Assembly: GCA_958446835.1 (NCBI GenBank)
Contig: CAUCXT010000018.1
Location: 1 to 51,851, forward strand
Length of the DNA stretch: 51,851 bases
Source of the DNA: an uncultured Eubacterium sp.
GTDB lineage: Bacteria; Bacillota; Clostridia; Lachnospirales; Lachnospiraceae
Direction of reading: 5' to 3'
The position numbers and the translations under genes are program-made. Below the pieces are notes generated by a model. The model saw nothing but the letters and a program-made list of their open reading frames with translations, had not been told where the DNA came from and did not search any database. Below are positions 41,805 to 50,745 of the stretch, piece by piece (within the stretch, counting starts at the first letter, position 1; every line of letters begins with the position of its first letter).

Positions 41805-43127
41805 ATGGAAGAAAATGCTTTGATGGTCAGAAATTTGTGCAGAAAACAAGGAAAATTTAAGCTTCACGATATAAGCTTTACATTGCCGAAGGGTTACATA
41901 ATGGGGCTTGTGGGAAGGATGGGCTCAGGAAAGACAACTCTTTTAAAGAGTATATTGAATCCATCCCTGATAGGGAGCGGAAGCGTGGAGTACGAGGGCC
42001 AGGCAGGCTTTATAATGGAGGATGCGCCATTTTTTGCGGAGGCAACCCTCAAAGAAAATATGGACGTTTTTAAGAATCTGTACAAGAATTACGATGAAAA
42101 AGAATTTTATGAGAGATTAAAAAGAGTGGGGCTTGAAGACCATAAGGTGTATGGACTTTTGTCGAAGGGTGAGAAGGTTCGTTTTCAGTTCGCATTTGCG
42201 ATGGGGCACCATCCGGGGCTGCTACTTTTGGATGAACCTACCAGCGGGCTTGATGTGACATTTCGCAGGGAATTTCTGTATATGCTTCAGGAGGCGGTTG
42301 AGAAGCAGATGATAAGCGTCATTTTTTCGACACACCTCACCGATGAGCTTGAGCGCATTGCGGATTTTATCGGGGTCATGGATAACGGAATGCTCACGAT
42401 GAAGGAAAATACAGCTTCGGATACGCAGATACAGGATATTGAAACAGGGGATACGCAGATACAGGATATTGAAACATGGGGTTCACAGCCACGGAATGTG
42501 GAACCACACAATGGAAAAGCGGATAATTCAGAGGGAAAGGGTATAGCCGTAAATGATGGCGGTGGAGATGATGACAGAGCTGATAGTGGGAATGATAGCA
42601 GGGATAATCGTCGGAGTGCTGGCAGAAATAAAAGACTGCATAGAGGAGCTGCACCGGAATTAAAGGGTATGTTACGCTTCTGCCGAGGTGTGTATCTGAA
42701 AAATTCATTCAGATTTGCCGCATATATACTGTGCTTCATGCAGTTTATGCTTGGCTGGATTGTATTTGTGGCTGGGGATGAATGGAGAACGGCAACAGGT
42801 GTCATCACAGGGATGGTGATTATGGGAGTTGTGTTTCAGTATTTAGGAAACGCTATGCAGGTGGACGCAAGTTCGGGAAACAGGCAGAGGATGGTGTTCA
42901 TGCATGCGGGGAGGTTCTTTGGACTGAAGCCTTTGCTGCTGTGGACGGCACGAATGATGTGTACACTTAGAAATTCGCTGTGTTTTACGGCGGTTGCGTT
43001 TGTACAGTGCGGTATTGCAGCGGCTGTGTCGGGAAATCCGGTGTATATGCTTGTACTGCTCGAGATTGCAGCGGGCTATATGGTTATAGCGGTGCTGGCG
43101 GCGGTCATGACGTTTATTGAGTGTTGA
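41805..43127 (+). CDS. ABC ATPase fused to a membrane domain
   Basis: The 440-residue protein begins with a complete ATPase: Walker A GRMGSGKTT (37-45), signature LLSKGEKVRFQ, Walker B LLLLDEPTSGLD and H-loop STH. After about residue 200 comes a hydrophilic linker of about 85 residues with a duplicated 10-residue motif (DTQIQDIETG) and an Asp/Asn/Arg-rich stretch, then a C-terminal part with about four to five hydrophobic helices (SFRFAAYILCFMQFMLGWIVF onward). Fused ATPase-permease of this order (ATPase first) is unusual. No frameshift is needed to read it. SD GGAG before the ATG; follows gntR by 40 bases. Confidence 0.88.
   Translation: MEENALMVRNLCRKQGKFKLHDISFTLPKGYIMGLVGRMGSGKTTLLKSILNPSLIGSGSVEYEGQAGFIMEDAPFFAEATLKENMDVFKNLYKNYDEKEFYERLKRVGLEDHKVYGLLSKGEKVRFQFAFAMGHHPGLLLLDEPTSGLDVTFRREFLYMLQEAVEKQMISVIFSTHLTDELERIADFIGVMDNGMLTMKENTASDTQIQDIETGDTQIQDIETWGSQPRNVEPHNGKADNSEGKGIAVNDGGGDDDRADSGNDSRDNRRSAGRNKRLHRGAAPELKGMLRFCRGVYLKNSFRFAAYILCFMQFMLGWIVFVAGDEWRTATGVITGMVIMGVVFQYLGNAMQVDASSGNRQRMVFMHAGRFFGLKPLLLWTARMMCTLRNSLCFTAVAFVQCGIAAAVSGNPVYMLVLLEIAAGYMVIAVLAAVMTFIEC
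42420..42479 (+). repeat. 30-bp in-frame duplication in the fused ATPase linker
   Basis: Two adjacent 30-base units (42420-42449, 42450-42479) differing at one base near the end, encoding DTQIQDIET twice. Confidence 0.92.
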
Positions 43128-43179
43128 TGGCTTGATATAAATATTATTTTGATTTATAATATATGAAATGTGTTTCCGG

Positions 43180-43210
43180 CAGGCATTTTTGAGATGATAT
43201 AAAATGCCTG
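43180..43210. promoter_or_regulatory. Perfect inverted repeat upstream of the RpiR-type gene
   Basis: CAGGCATTTT (43180-43189) and AAAATGCCTG (43201-43210) with an 11-base gap. No T-run on the plus side. It may end the ABC transcript or serve as an operator for the downstream regulator. Confidence 0.45.
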
Positions 43211-43265
43211 TGGGAGCAGAAGGAAAGGTATGCAGCATAATTTTAGAACCTGAGGTTTTATCTAT

Positions 43266-44201
43266 ATGGACAAGAGCACGATTTCTAACAATGGACAGAC
43301 AGTCAAGGAAAAGATAAATGCCATGCTGCCCTCATTCAGCAAGGGGCAGAAGAAGCTTGCTGAATATATTCTCGAGAATTATGATACAGCGGCTTTCCTT
43401 ACGGCGGCGAAGCTTGGACAGAAGGCTGGTGTGAGCGAATCCACCGCTGTGAGATTCGCCATGATGTTAGGCTATAACGGATATCCGCAGTTTCAGGAGG
43501 CTATGGCTGTTTTACTCAAAAAGCGGCTGGGCTCCGTCGAGAAAATTGAGGCAGCGGCAGGGGATATAGAGCAGTCCAAGGTTCTTTCGTATGTGCTCAA
43601 CGCTGATATAGAGAAGATAAGACTTACCATGGAGACTATTGAGCCGGATGCGTTTGACCTGGCGGTCGACATGCTCAATTCGGCCGGGCATATATACATT
43701 GTCGGTGTGAGAAGCTGTGCTCCGCTTGCGGAATTTCTTGGTTTTTACCTCAGGATGATACATGACAATGTCCGCATGGTGACTACCAATAGCGCTTCGG
43801 AGATGTTCGAACAGATGTTGTCGATAAATGAAAGGGATGTTGTTGTCGGAATAAGTTTTCCGCGCTATTCCATGAGAACACTCAAATGCATGGAATACGC
43901 TAACAACAAAAGCGCCGAGGTCATCGCCATCACCGACAGCAGAAATTCGCCCATGAGCCTCTATTCTTCTTGCAATCTTCTGGCTCGGAGCGATATGACA
44001 TCCATAGTCGATTCGCTTGTCGCACCGATGAGCGTTATAAATGCCCTGATTGTGGCTCTCTGCATGAAGAATAAGGAGCATGTTGTTCAGAAGCTTGAGG
44101 AGCTTAACAGGGTGTGGAGCGATTATCAGGTGTACAATAATGATGAAATCAATCAGCTTGATGAGGATTTGTTTGAATCGTTGGGGAAAATAGAAGAATA
44201 G
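43266..44201 (+). CDS. RpiR/MurR-family regulator (HTH plus SIS domain)
   Basis: The 311-residue protein has an N-terminal RpiR HTH (about 10-90, with LAEYILENYDTAAFLTAAKLGQKAGVSESTAVRFAMMLGY) and a SIS sugar-phosphate-binding domain (about 125-265: IYIVGVRSCAPLAEFLGFYL, VVGISFPRYS, VIAITDS). Such proteins respond to phosphosugars, for example MurNAc-6-phosphate or N-acetyl sugars. No sugar-utilisation gene is adjacent, so the target is not evident. SD TGAGGT precedes the ATG. Confidence 0.92.
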   Translation: MDKSTISNNGQTVKEKINAMLPSFSKGQKKLAEYILENYDTAAFLTAAKLGQKAGVSESTAVRFAMMLGYNGYPQFQEAMAVLLKKRLGSVEKIEAAAGDIEQSKVLSYVLNADIEKIRLTMETIEPDAFDLAVDMLNSAGHIYIVGVRSCAPLAEFLGFYLRMIHDNVRMVTTNSASEMFEQMLSINERDVVVGISFPRYSMRTLKCMEYANNKSAEVIAITDSRNSPMSLYSSCNLLARSDMTSIVDSLVAPMSVINALIVALCMKNKEHVVQKLEELNRVWSDYQVYNNDEINQLDEDLFESLGKIEE

Positions 44202-44398
44202 ATTGGGAATAGATTTATATTTGAGGATTTAGAAGGGCGCTGTGGCGGATTTTGGGAAACATCAATAAATGTATAGATTAGGAAATGGCTTGTTGCACAG
44301 GAAAAATCGCAATGATATGGATAATATATATTGTGGGATTTTTTTAATTGTGCAGTATAATCGGCAGATAAATATATGGAAAAGGAAAATAAAGGTAT

Positions 44399-45697
44399 AT
44401 GAGTAATGTCATAGTAATCGGTGCCGGGGCGGCTGGAATGATGGCGGCGATAGCGGCGGCAGGAAACGGTCATCAGGTGACGGTTCTTGAGAAAAATGAG
44501 AAGGAGGGAAAGAAAATCTACATAACAGGAAAGGGCAGATGTAATATCACCAATGCCTGTGATGTCGAGGAGCTTTTTAACAATGTTGTCACTAACAAAA
44601 AGTTTTTGTACAGTGCATTCTACGGCTTCACCAATGATGATGTAGTGGCTATGCTCAACGATGCAGGGCTTGCAACAAAGGTTGAGAGAGGCAACAGAGT
44701 GTTCCCGGTAAGCGACAGGGCTGGGGATGTTATAGCTGCTCTTGTGAGAATAATGAAGAAGCTTGGCGTGAAGCTTGAATATGATACCACGGTGACGGAA
44801 ATAATTACCAGGACCTTGGATAAAACAGATGACACCACGGACGATGCCGATGGCAGAAAATGTGGAGCAGCTGCCGGAGCCATTGCCACAACCGTAACCG
44901 GTGTCAGGTGCGCTTCTGGCAAGGTATATCCTGCGGATGCGGTTATCGTTGCGACCGGAGGGGTGTCCTATCCTACAACTGGTTCAACAGGTGACGGTTA
45001 TGAGTTTGCACAGAAAACAGGGCACAATGTGACGGCACTCAGCCCGGCGCTTGTGCCGTTCAATGTCGCTGAGGAGGATGTAAAGGAGCTTCAGGGGCTT
45101 GCACTTAAAAATTCCGGTGTGACGATATATGACAGCAAAAAGAAGCTCTATGAGGACTTTGGAGAGCTATTATTCACACATTTCGGCGTGAGCGGACCTA
45201 CAGTGCTAAGCGCGAGCAGCTATGTGGCTAAGAAAATCAAGGACCATCCGCTGAGGCTTGTGATAGACCTAAAGCCGGGGCTTGACGCAGAACAGCTTGA
45301 CGCGCGTGTGCTCAGGGATTTTGACGAATTCATGAATAAGAATTTCAACAACGCACTTGACAAGCTGCTTCCTAAGTCACTTATTCCTGTTGTAATCAGA
45401 AGAAGCGGAATAGATGAGTATAAAAAGGTGCACGAGATTAGCCGTGAGGAGCGAATGAGACTCATAGGCACGATAAAGAATCTTGAGTTTACACTCACGG
45501 GACTCAGGGGGTTCAATGAGGCGATAATCACACAGGGTGGTGTGAGTGTCAAGGATGTTGACCCATCCACGATGGAATCTAAGAAGGTCAGCGGACTTTA
45601 TTTTGCGGGAGAGGTGTTAGACCTTGACGCGGTGACAGGAGGCTTTAACCTTCAGATTGCGTGGTCGACGGGACATCTTGCCGGGATGAGCGTGTGA
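44399..45697 (+). CDS. BaiN/YhiN (HI0933) family FAD-dependent oxidoreductase
   Basis: The 432-residue flavoprotein has the Rossmann start VIVIGAGAAGMMAAIAAA, the family-typical ITGKGRCNITNAC, FPVSDRAGDV, IVATGGVSYPTTGSTGDGYEFA, LFTHFGVSGPTVL and the C-terminal LYFAGEVLDLDAVTGGFNLQIAWSTG. An insertion of about 20 Asp/Thr/Ala-rich residues lies near 140-165. Some relatives reduce bile-acid double bonds; most are uncharacterised. It lies 62 bases before cmk, with which it is commonly clustered in clostridia. Confidence 0.93.
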   Translation: MSNVIVIGAGAAGMMAAIAAAGNGHQVTVLEKNEKEGKKIYITGKGRCNITNACDVEELFNNVVTNKKFLYSAFYGFTNDDVVAMLNDAGLATKVERGNRVFPVSDRAGDVIAALVRIMKKLGVKLEYDTTVTEIITRTLDKTDDTTDDADGRKCGAAAGAIATTVTGVRCASGKVYPADAVIVATGGVSYPTTGSTGDGYEFAQKTGHNVTALSPALVPFNVAEEDVKELQGLALKNSGVTIYDSKKKLYEDFGELLFTHFGVSGPTVLSASSYVAKKIKDHPLRLVIDLKPGLDAEQLDARVLRDFDEFMNKNFNNALDKLLPKSLIPVVIRRSGIDEYKKVHEISREERMRLIGTIKNLEFTLTGLRGFNEAIITQGGVSVKDVDPSTMESKKVSGLYFAGEVLDLDAVTGGFNLQIAWSTGHLAGMSV

Positions 45698-45759
45698 GAG
45701 CATATATGCAAAAATATATCTACGAGAATTAGAAAAGGCTTGAAAAGGAGAAAAATAAA

Positions 45760-46428
45760 ATGGCATACAGTATAGCAATAGATGGTCCTGCCGGAGCAGG
45801 AAAAAGCACAATAGCGAAGAGAGTTGCAAAGGAGCTGGGTTTTATATATGTAGATACAGGTGCTATGTACCGCGCGATGGCTATATATTTTGTTGATAAT
45901 GGCATTGATGGCAAGGATGAGGCGGCGGTATCTAAGGCATGCGCTGATATTGACGTAAAGATTACTTATGAGGACGGAGCACAGCAGGTCATCTTAAACG
46001 GTGAGAATGTTACCGGGCGCTTAAGACAGGAGGAAGTCGGCAGAATGGCGAGCGCTGTTGCAGTATATGCCGCCGTGCGAAGCAAGCTTGTTGAGCTTCA
46101 AAGACAGCTTGCAAAGGGAACGGACGTCATTATGGACGGCAGGGATATCGGAACCTGTGTACTCCCTGATGCGACAGCCAAGATATACCTTACAGCGAGT
46201 GTTGAGGCGAGGGCGCAGAGAAGATATGACGAGCTTGTGCAAAAAGGTGAGAAGCAGGATATTGAAGTTATAAAGGCGGATATCGAAAAGAGAGATTACA
46301 ATGATATGCACAGGGATATTTCTCCGCTTAAGCAGGCTGATGACGCGGTGCTTCTTGACTCTTCTGACATGAACATTGAGCAGGTTACAGAAGCGATAAT
46401 GAACATTTTCAGAAATGCGGTAAAGTAG
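45760..46428 (+). CDS. cmk: Cytidylate kinase
   Basis: Phosphorylates CMP and dCMP. The 222 residues contain the P-loop GPAGAGKS at 9-16, YVDTGAMYRA, the DGRDIGTCVLPDA motif and the RDYNDMHRDISPLKQADDA segment, all typical of bacterial Cmk. SD AAGGAG about ten bases before the ATG. First of the conserved cmk-ispH-rpsA trio. Confidence 0.98.
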   Translation: MAYSIAIDGPAGAGKSTIAKRVAKELGFIYVDTGAMYRAMAIYFVDNGIDGKDEAAVSKACADIDVKITYEDGAQQVILNGENVTGRLRQEEVGRMASAVAVYAAVRSKLVELQRQLAKGTDVIMDGRDIGTCVLPDATAKIYLTASVEARAQRRYDELVQKGEKQDIEVIKADIEKRDYNDMHRDISPLKQADDAVLLDSSDMNIEQVTEAIMNIFRNAVK

Positions 46429-46531
46429 AAAAATAATTAGTGCAGGCAAAAAAAGCAATAATACAAATACAAGCAAATAATGATAATAATAGATATATCG
46501 GTATAACCGGGAAAGTGAATATAGTGTATAG

Positions 46532-47368
46532 ATGGAAGTAATAGTTGCAAAGACAGCGGGCTTTTGTTTTGGTGTAAAAAGAGCGGTTGAGAAGGTATAT
46601 GCTAATGTGGATAAGGAGCATGTATATACCTACGGACCAATAATTCATAATGAGCAGGTAGTTGCGGATTTAGAAAAGCATGGCGTGAAGGTTGTTGAGG
46701 AAGACACTGATTTAACACTACTTCCCGAAGGAACAATAGTTGTGCGTGCACATGGGGCAAGCCGCGCGGAATTTGACAGACTTAGGGAGTGTGGCATGCA
46801 GATAGAAGATGCAACATGTCCTTTTGTGTCTAAAATATATAGAATAGTTGAGGAAGAATCGAGGGCAGGACGAACAGTTATAATTGTCGGAAATGCAGCA
46901 CATCCTGAGGTGAAGGGAATCCGCGGATGGTCCGGTGAGGATACGTATGTGGTTGGCAGTTTAGAAGAGGCTAATAATTTGAATATTTTGGCAAAAAATA
47001 TAAGCATTGTATCACAAACCACATTTAATTTAAAGAAATTTCAAGAAATAGTTGAAATTTTCGAGAAAAAGGGTTATGATATAAAATGTTTAAATACGAT
47101 TTGCAACGCCACTGAAGTTCGGCAGACCGAGGCAAGACAGATAGCTTCACAGGTAGATGCCATGATTGTCATTGGTGGAAAGAACAGTTCCAATACCCAG
47201 AAATTGTTTGAGATTTGCAAGGAGGAATGTAGTAATACCTATTATATTCAGACTGCCGAGGACTTAGACTACACTGCAATAAGGGGAATGCAAAGAATAG
47301 GGATTACTGCCGGGGCATCAACCCCAAAGAATATTATTGAGGAGGTTCAAACGAGATGTCAGATTTAA
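46532..47368 (+). CDS. ispH: 4-hydroxy-3-methylbut-2-enyl diphosphate reductase
   Basis: Last MEP-pathway enzyme, reducing HMBPP to IPP and DMAPP with a [4Fe-4S] cluster. The 278-residue protein carries the three cluster cysteines Cys12 (AGFCFGVKRAV), Cys96 (DATCPFV) and Cys191 (TICNATEVRQ), and the HGAS motif. No clear SD precedes the ATG, which is unusual here. Its stop lies 13 bases inside rpsA. In many clostridia ispH and rpsA are fused; here they are separate, overlapping frames. Confidence 0.97.
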   Translation: MEVIVAKTAGFCFGVKRAVEKVYANVDKEHVYTYGPIIHNEQVVADLEKHGVKVVEEDTDLTLLPEGTIVVRAHGASRAEFDRLRECGMQIEDATCPFVSKIYRIVEEESRAGRTVIIVGNAAHPEVKGIRGWSGEDTYVVGSLEEANNLNILAKNISIVSQTTFNLKKFQEIVEIFEKKGYDIKCLNTICNATEVRQTEARQIASQVDAMIVIGGKNSSNTQKLFEICKEECSNTYYIQTAEDLDYTAIRGMQRIGITAGASTPKNIIEEVQTRCQI

Positions 47369-48444
47369 GTTTTGAACAGATGTTAGAAGAATCTTTAAAA
47401 ACAATCAGAACAGGAGAGGTCGTAGAAGGAACAGTCATCGGCGTTAAGGAAGATGAGATTATACTTAACATTGGCTATAAGGCTGATGGTATAATTACCA
47501 GAAATGAGTACACAAACACATCTAACGTTGATTTAACCACTCTCGTACACGAGGGCGATAAGATGCAGGCTAAGGTTCTTAAGGTTAATGACGGCGATGG
47601 ATATGTTATGCTTACATATAAGAGACTTGCTGCTGAGAATGGAAAGAAGAGACTTGAGGAGGCTTTCGAGAATAAGGAAGTTCTTACCGCTAAGGTTTCA
47701 CAGGTTACTAATGGAGGACTTACAGTTGTAGTTGAGGAGACAAGAGTATTTATTCCATCAAGCCTTGTATCCGATACTTATGAGAAGGATCTTTCTAAGT
47801 ATGCCGGACAGGAGATTTCATTTGTAATCACTGAGTTTAACACTGCTAAGAGAAGAATCATCGGTGACCGCAAGCAGCTTTTAGTTGCAGAGAAGCAGAA
47901 GCGTCAGGAAGAGGTTCTTTCTAAGATTTCTGTTGGACAGACAGTTGAAGGAACAGTTAAGAATGTTACTGATTTCGGTGTATTTATCGATATCGGCGGA
48001 GTGGATGGTCTTCTTCACATCTCTGAGATGTCATGGGGAAGAATTGAGAATCCTAAGAAGGTATTCAAGCCTGGTGATCATGTTAAGGCTTTCATTAAGG
48101 ATATTCAGGGTGACAAGATTGCCCTTTCACTCAAGTTTGAGGATACTAATCCATGGCCTACAGCAGAGCAGAAGTATGCAGTTGGCAATGTAGTTAAGGG
48201 AAAGGTTGCCAGAATGACAGATTTTGGCGCTTTTGTTGAGCTTGAGCCGGGTATTGATGCACTTCTTCATGTTTCACAGATTGCTTTAGAGCATGTAGAT
48301 AAGCCATCAGACGTACTTAAGATTGGTCAGGAGATTGAGGCTAAGGTTGTTGATTTTAATCTTGAGTCTAAGAAGATCAGCTTAAGCATCAAGGCTTTAC
48401 TTGCTCCTGCTAAGGATGAGGATAAAGCTGAGGACGAGCAGTAA
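47356..48444 (+). CDS. rpsA: 30S ribosomal protein S1 homologue (four S1 domains)
   Basis: RNA-binding protein with four S1 domains: about 17-85, 100-165, 188-257 and 273-343; the last two are the best conserved (GVFIDIGGVDGLLHISEMSW, GAFVELEPGIDALLHVSQIA). At 362 residues it is the short Gram-positive form, lacking two domains of E. coli S1. SD GAGGAGG lies inside the end of ispH, 11 bases from the ATG, so it is efficiently translated from the overlap. Confidence 0.95.
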   Translation: MSDLSFEQMLEESLKTIRTGEVVEGTVIGVKEDEIILNIGYKADGIITRNEYTNTSNVDLTTLVHEGDKMQAKVLKVNDGDGYVMLTYKRLAAENGKKRLEEAFENKEVLTAKVSQVTNGGLTVVVEETRVFIPSSLVSDTYEKDLSKYAGQEISFVITEFNTAKRRIIGDRKQLLVAEKQKRQEEVLSKISVGQTVEGTVKNVTDFGVFIDIGGVDGLLHISEMSWGRIENPKKVFKPGDHVKAFIKDIQGDKIALSLKFEDTNPWPTAEQKYAVGNVVKGKVARMTDFGAFVELEPGIDALLHVSQIALEHVDKPSDVLKIGQEIEAKVVDFNLESKKISLSIKALLAPAKDEDKAEDEQ

Positions 48445-48456
48445 TTTATGACTTCG

Positions 48457-48510
48457 AACGCCACATTTCTTGTGATATTATTTGCATGAAGTGTGGCGTT
48501 TATTGTCTTT
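48457..48510 (+). terminator. Terminator after rpsA
   Basis: A 13-bp stem, AACGCCACATTTC (48457-48469) with GAAGTGTGGCGTT (48488-48500, one G-T pair), 18-base loop, followed by TATTGTCTTTT. Confidence 0.8.
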
Positions 48511-48540
48511 TGTATTTTACATATAAAGGAGATGTTTTGA

Positions 48541-49323
48541 ATGGCAAATGATTATGAGGGTTTTAAGAAGAATGTATACGCCCTTACAAGTATTGATTTG
48601 AATTCATACAAGGAACGTCAGATGAAAAGGCGTATTGACACGCTTATTGCAAAGAATAAGTACCCGGGCTATGACGAGTATATTGCTGCGATTAAGAAGG
48701 ATAAGGCATTATTTGAAGAGTTTGTAAATTATCTTACAATCAATGTCTCTGAATTTTACAGAAATCCTGAGCAGTGGAAGGTACTTGAGACAGATGTATT
48801 TCCGGAGCTTGTCAAGAAGTACGGAAGCGGAGTCAGAATATGGAGTGCGGCATGCTCTACAGGTGATGAGCCTTATTCGCTTGCAATGCTGCTTTCTAAG
48901 TTTATGCCACTTAACAGGATTAAGATTATAGCAACAGATATTGATGAGCAGGTACTTGATAAGGCACGTATGGGATTGTACCGTGGTCAGAGTCTCAATG
49001 CCCTTCCTGAAGAGTTTAAGACGAAATACTTCACAAAGGTAGGGGACAATTCGTTCCAGATTAAGGATGAGGTGAAGAAGTGCGTTGAATTTAAAAAGCA
49101 CAATCTGTTAAAGGATCCTTATCCTGCAAGGCTTAATCTTATCGTGTGCCGTAATGTTGTTATCTACTTTACAGAGGAAGCGAAGGATGGCATATATAGG
49201 AAGTTCTATGAGTCGCTTGTGCCGGGTGGAACACTGTTTGTCGGAAGTACAGAGCAGATAGTAAATTACAGAGAGCTTGGATATACATCAGAGCGTTCTT
49301 TCTTTTATAAAAAACCGGAATAG
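48541..49323 (+). CDS. cheR: CheR-type protein-glutamate methyltransferase
   Basis: Methylates glutamates of chemoreceptors with SAM. The 260 residues have the all-helical N-domain (about 1-75) and a SAM-binding domain with IWSAACSTGDEPYSLAMLL, IIATDID, LIVCRNVVIYFT and LFVGSTEQI. The catalytic-region NVSEFYRNPEQW is intact. SD AAAGGAG before the ATG. No other chemotaxis gene is in the window; the usual CheB/CheA neighbours are absent, so it is orphan here. Confidence 0.95.
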   Translation: MANDYEGFKKNVYALTSIDLNSYKERQMKRRIDTLIAKNKYPGYDEYIAAIKKDKALFEEFVNYLTINVSEFYRNPEQWKVLETDVFPELVKKYGSGVRIWSAACSTGDEPYSLAMLLSKFMPLNRIKIIATDIDEQVLDKARMGLYRGQSLNALPEEFKTKYFTKVGDNSFQIKDEVKKCVEFKKHNLLKDPYPARLNLIVCRNVVIYFTEEAKDGIYRKFYESLVPGGTLFVGSTEQIVNYRELGYTSERSFFYKKPE

Positions 49324-49330
49324 GAACTTT

Positions 49331-49357
49331 GGGGCACGGGGTCGAACCTCGTGCCTC
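49331..49357. terminator. Hairpin between convergent cheR and the exonuclease gene
   Basis: GGGGCACGGGGT (49331-49342) pairs with ACCTCGTGCCTC (49346-49357), two G-T pairs, 3-base loop. It lies between the two converging stops, but no T-run is seen on either strand. Confidence 0.45.
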
Positions 49358-49364
49358 ATTATGG

Positions 49365-50462
49365 TTATTGCTGAATAATGCTGTTTATGATGTGCAATAT
49401 GTATTTTTTGACGGATTCATTATTGCTCTTAAAGTCATCCGTGAATTCAAAATACGTTATTTTGTCATAGTAATCGATTTTAAAATATGGTGTGATTACT
49501 TCGTCATACTGTGGCAGAAAGCAGCCTGTTTTTTTGCTGTAGCAGTTGGCAGCCTTGGCTCTCGTCCGGAAGTTCTTGTCGACATAGAAGGCTACGCTCT
49601 TGTGTATGGCGGTATCCTCCTGTGGTAAATAGTAATAATCCTTGTAATTAGGATAAAAGAATTTAAGTTCATCGGTGTGGGCTTTTACCGTAAGGGCAGC
49701 TGCCGCATCATACATTGAAAAAAAGGCTGATTCGTTTCCGAAGGAGATACGCTTTGGAACCGAGCAGGAAAGGTGCAGCAGAAAAGTAACCTCGGTTCCC
49801 GGTGCACGGTCAGGGCTGTTGTATGATATTTTCTGTATATCTTCAATGTAAAAACCACCATTGCAGGTAAGCTTATATGAAAGCATAGGCAACAGCCTGG
49901 TCATGCCGATGAGGTCCTCACGATTGTGGAGCGTAAGAAGATTCATATATTCACTTGAATGGTTTTCAAGATATTTTAAATATATTTCTATTAGTTCACC
50001 ACCATTATATCTATCCTCACGATTGATTCCCAAAAATAACTCTATGGATTTCTGCTTCAGATTAGGAATATGCAAAACTGAGCGGAATGGCTGTATCTGC
50101 TTGTAAATATCCAGAACCCTTGACTGCTCTAAATTGTAGGAAAGCCTGTACATGTGACATTTTTTCTGCAGATAAGGAATATCGAAGCCCATGCCGTTGT
50201 AGCATATCAGCAGCTTATAGTTACTGATAAATTCCATAAATGCTATAAGGACTTCCTTTTGTGAGTCCTTGTTTTCCGCGAACCATTGGGTACAGATGAG
50301 CCTGTCCTGCTGGCAATATATGCAGCCTATCATATATAAAACAGTCGTTTCAGGTGAAAACCCGGTGGTTTCTATATCAAAGAATACAACCTCGTCCTTT
50401 TCATATCCCGTATATTCAATGCGTTCGATTTTTTCGTCTAATTCCTTCGTTATACAGAGCAT
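49365..50462 (-). CDS. RNase H-like 3'-5' exonuclease domain protein (YprB type)
   Basis: The 365-residue protein has a DEDD-type nuclease core: FFDIETTGF near the start, YNGMGFDIPYL in the middle and HNREDLIGM later, matching the YprB RNase_H-like family. The C-terminal about 130 residues have no recognised motif. I use the ATG at 50462 because AGGAGGT lies eight bases upstream; the longer reading adds 42 hydrophobic residues without SD. Nucleic-acid substrate unknown. Confidence 0.9.
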   Translation of the reverse strand: MLCITKELDEKIERIEYTGYEKDEVVFFDIETTGFSPETTVLYMIGCIYCQQDRLICTQWFAENKDSQKEVLIAFMEFISNYKLLICYNGMGFDIPYLQKKCHMYRLSYNLEQSRVLDIYKQIQPFRSVLHIPNLKQKSIELFLGINREDRYNGGELIEIYLKYLENHSSEYMNLLTLHNREDLIGMTRLLPMLSYKLTCNGGFYIEDIQKISYNSPDRAPGTEVTFLLHLSCSVPKRISFGNESAFFSMYDAAAALTVKAHTDELKFFYPNYKDYYYLPQEDTAIHKSVAFYVDKNFRTRAKAANCYSKKTGCFLPQYDEVITPYFKIDYYDKITYFEFTDDFKSNNESVKKYILHIINSIIQQ

Positions 50463-50643
50463 TGCGGATGACCTCCTGGCAAAACAATCTTCTTTTTTCA
50501 AAGCATGTAAATCTTTGACTATTATAACATACAATATGAGCTGAAAAAAAGCACAAAAATATAAAATTATTTTGTATATTATTTCCAAAGTTAATTAAAT
50601 AAAGTATTTTGTTAAATTTTAGACTATATTTTTTGCATACAAT

Positions 50644-50682
50644 TGTTATATAATAATTCTGATAATTCAATCTGATTGAATT
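50644..50682 (+). promoter_or_regulatory. rnfC promoter region with palindrome
   Basis: A TGn-extended -10 (TGTTATATA, 50644-50652, overlapping TATAAT 50649-50654) is followed by a perfect 8-bp palindrome AATTCAAT-CTG-ATTGAATT (50664-50682) that would cover the start point. No clear -35. The 50463-50745 gap is A/T-rich and holds no gene besides a 7-codon ORF at 50742 that overlaps the rnfC start. Confidence 0.4.
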
Positions 50683-50745
50683 TGTGCTGCAGGCGGAATT
50701 GAACGATGGTCTGGGCACACAGAACAAAAAGGAGGAAGAATATGT

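Noticed and set aside
50463..50588. 42-residue hydrophobic extension of the exonuclease
   Set aside because: No SD at the upstream ATG; AGGAGGT fits the start at 50462.
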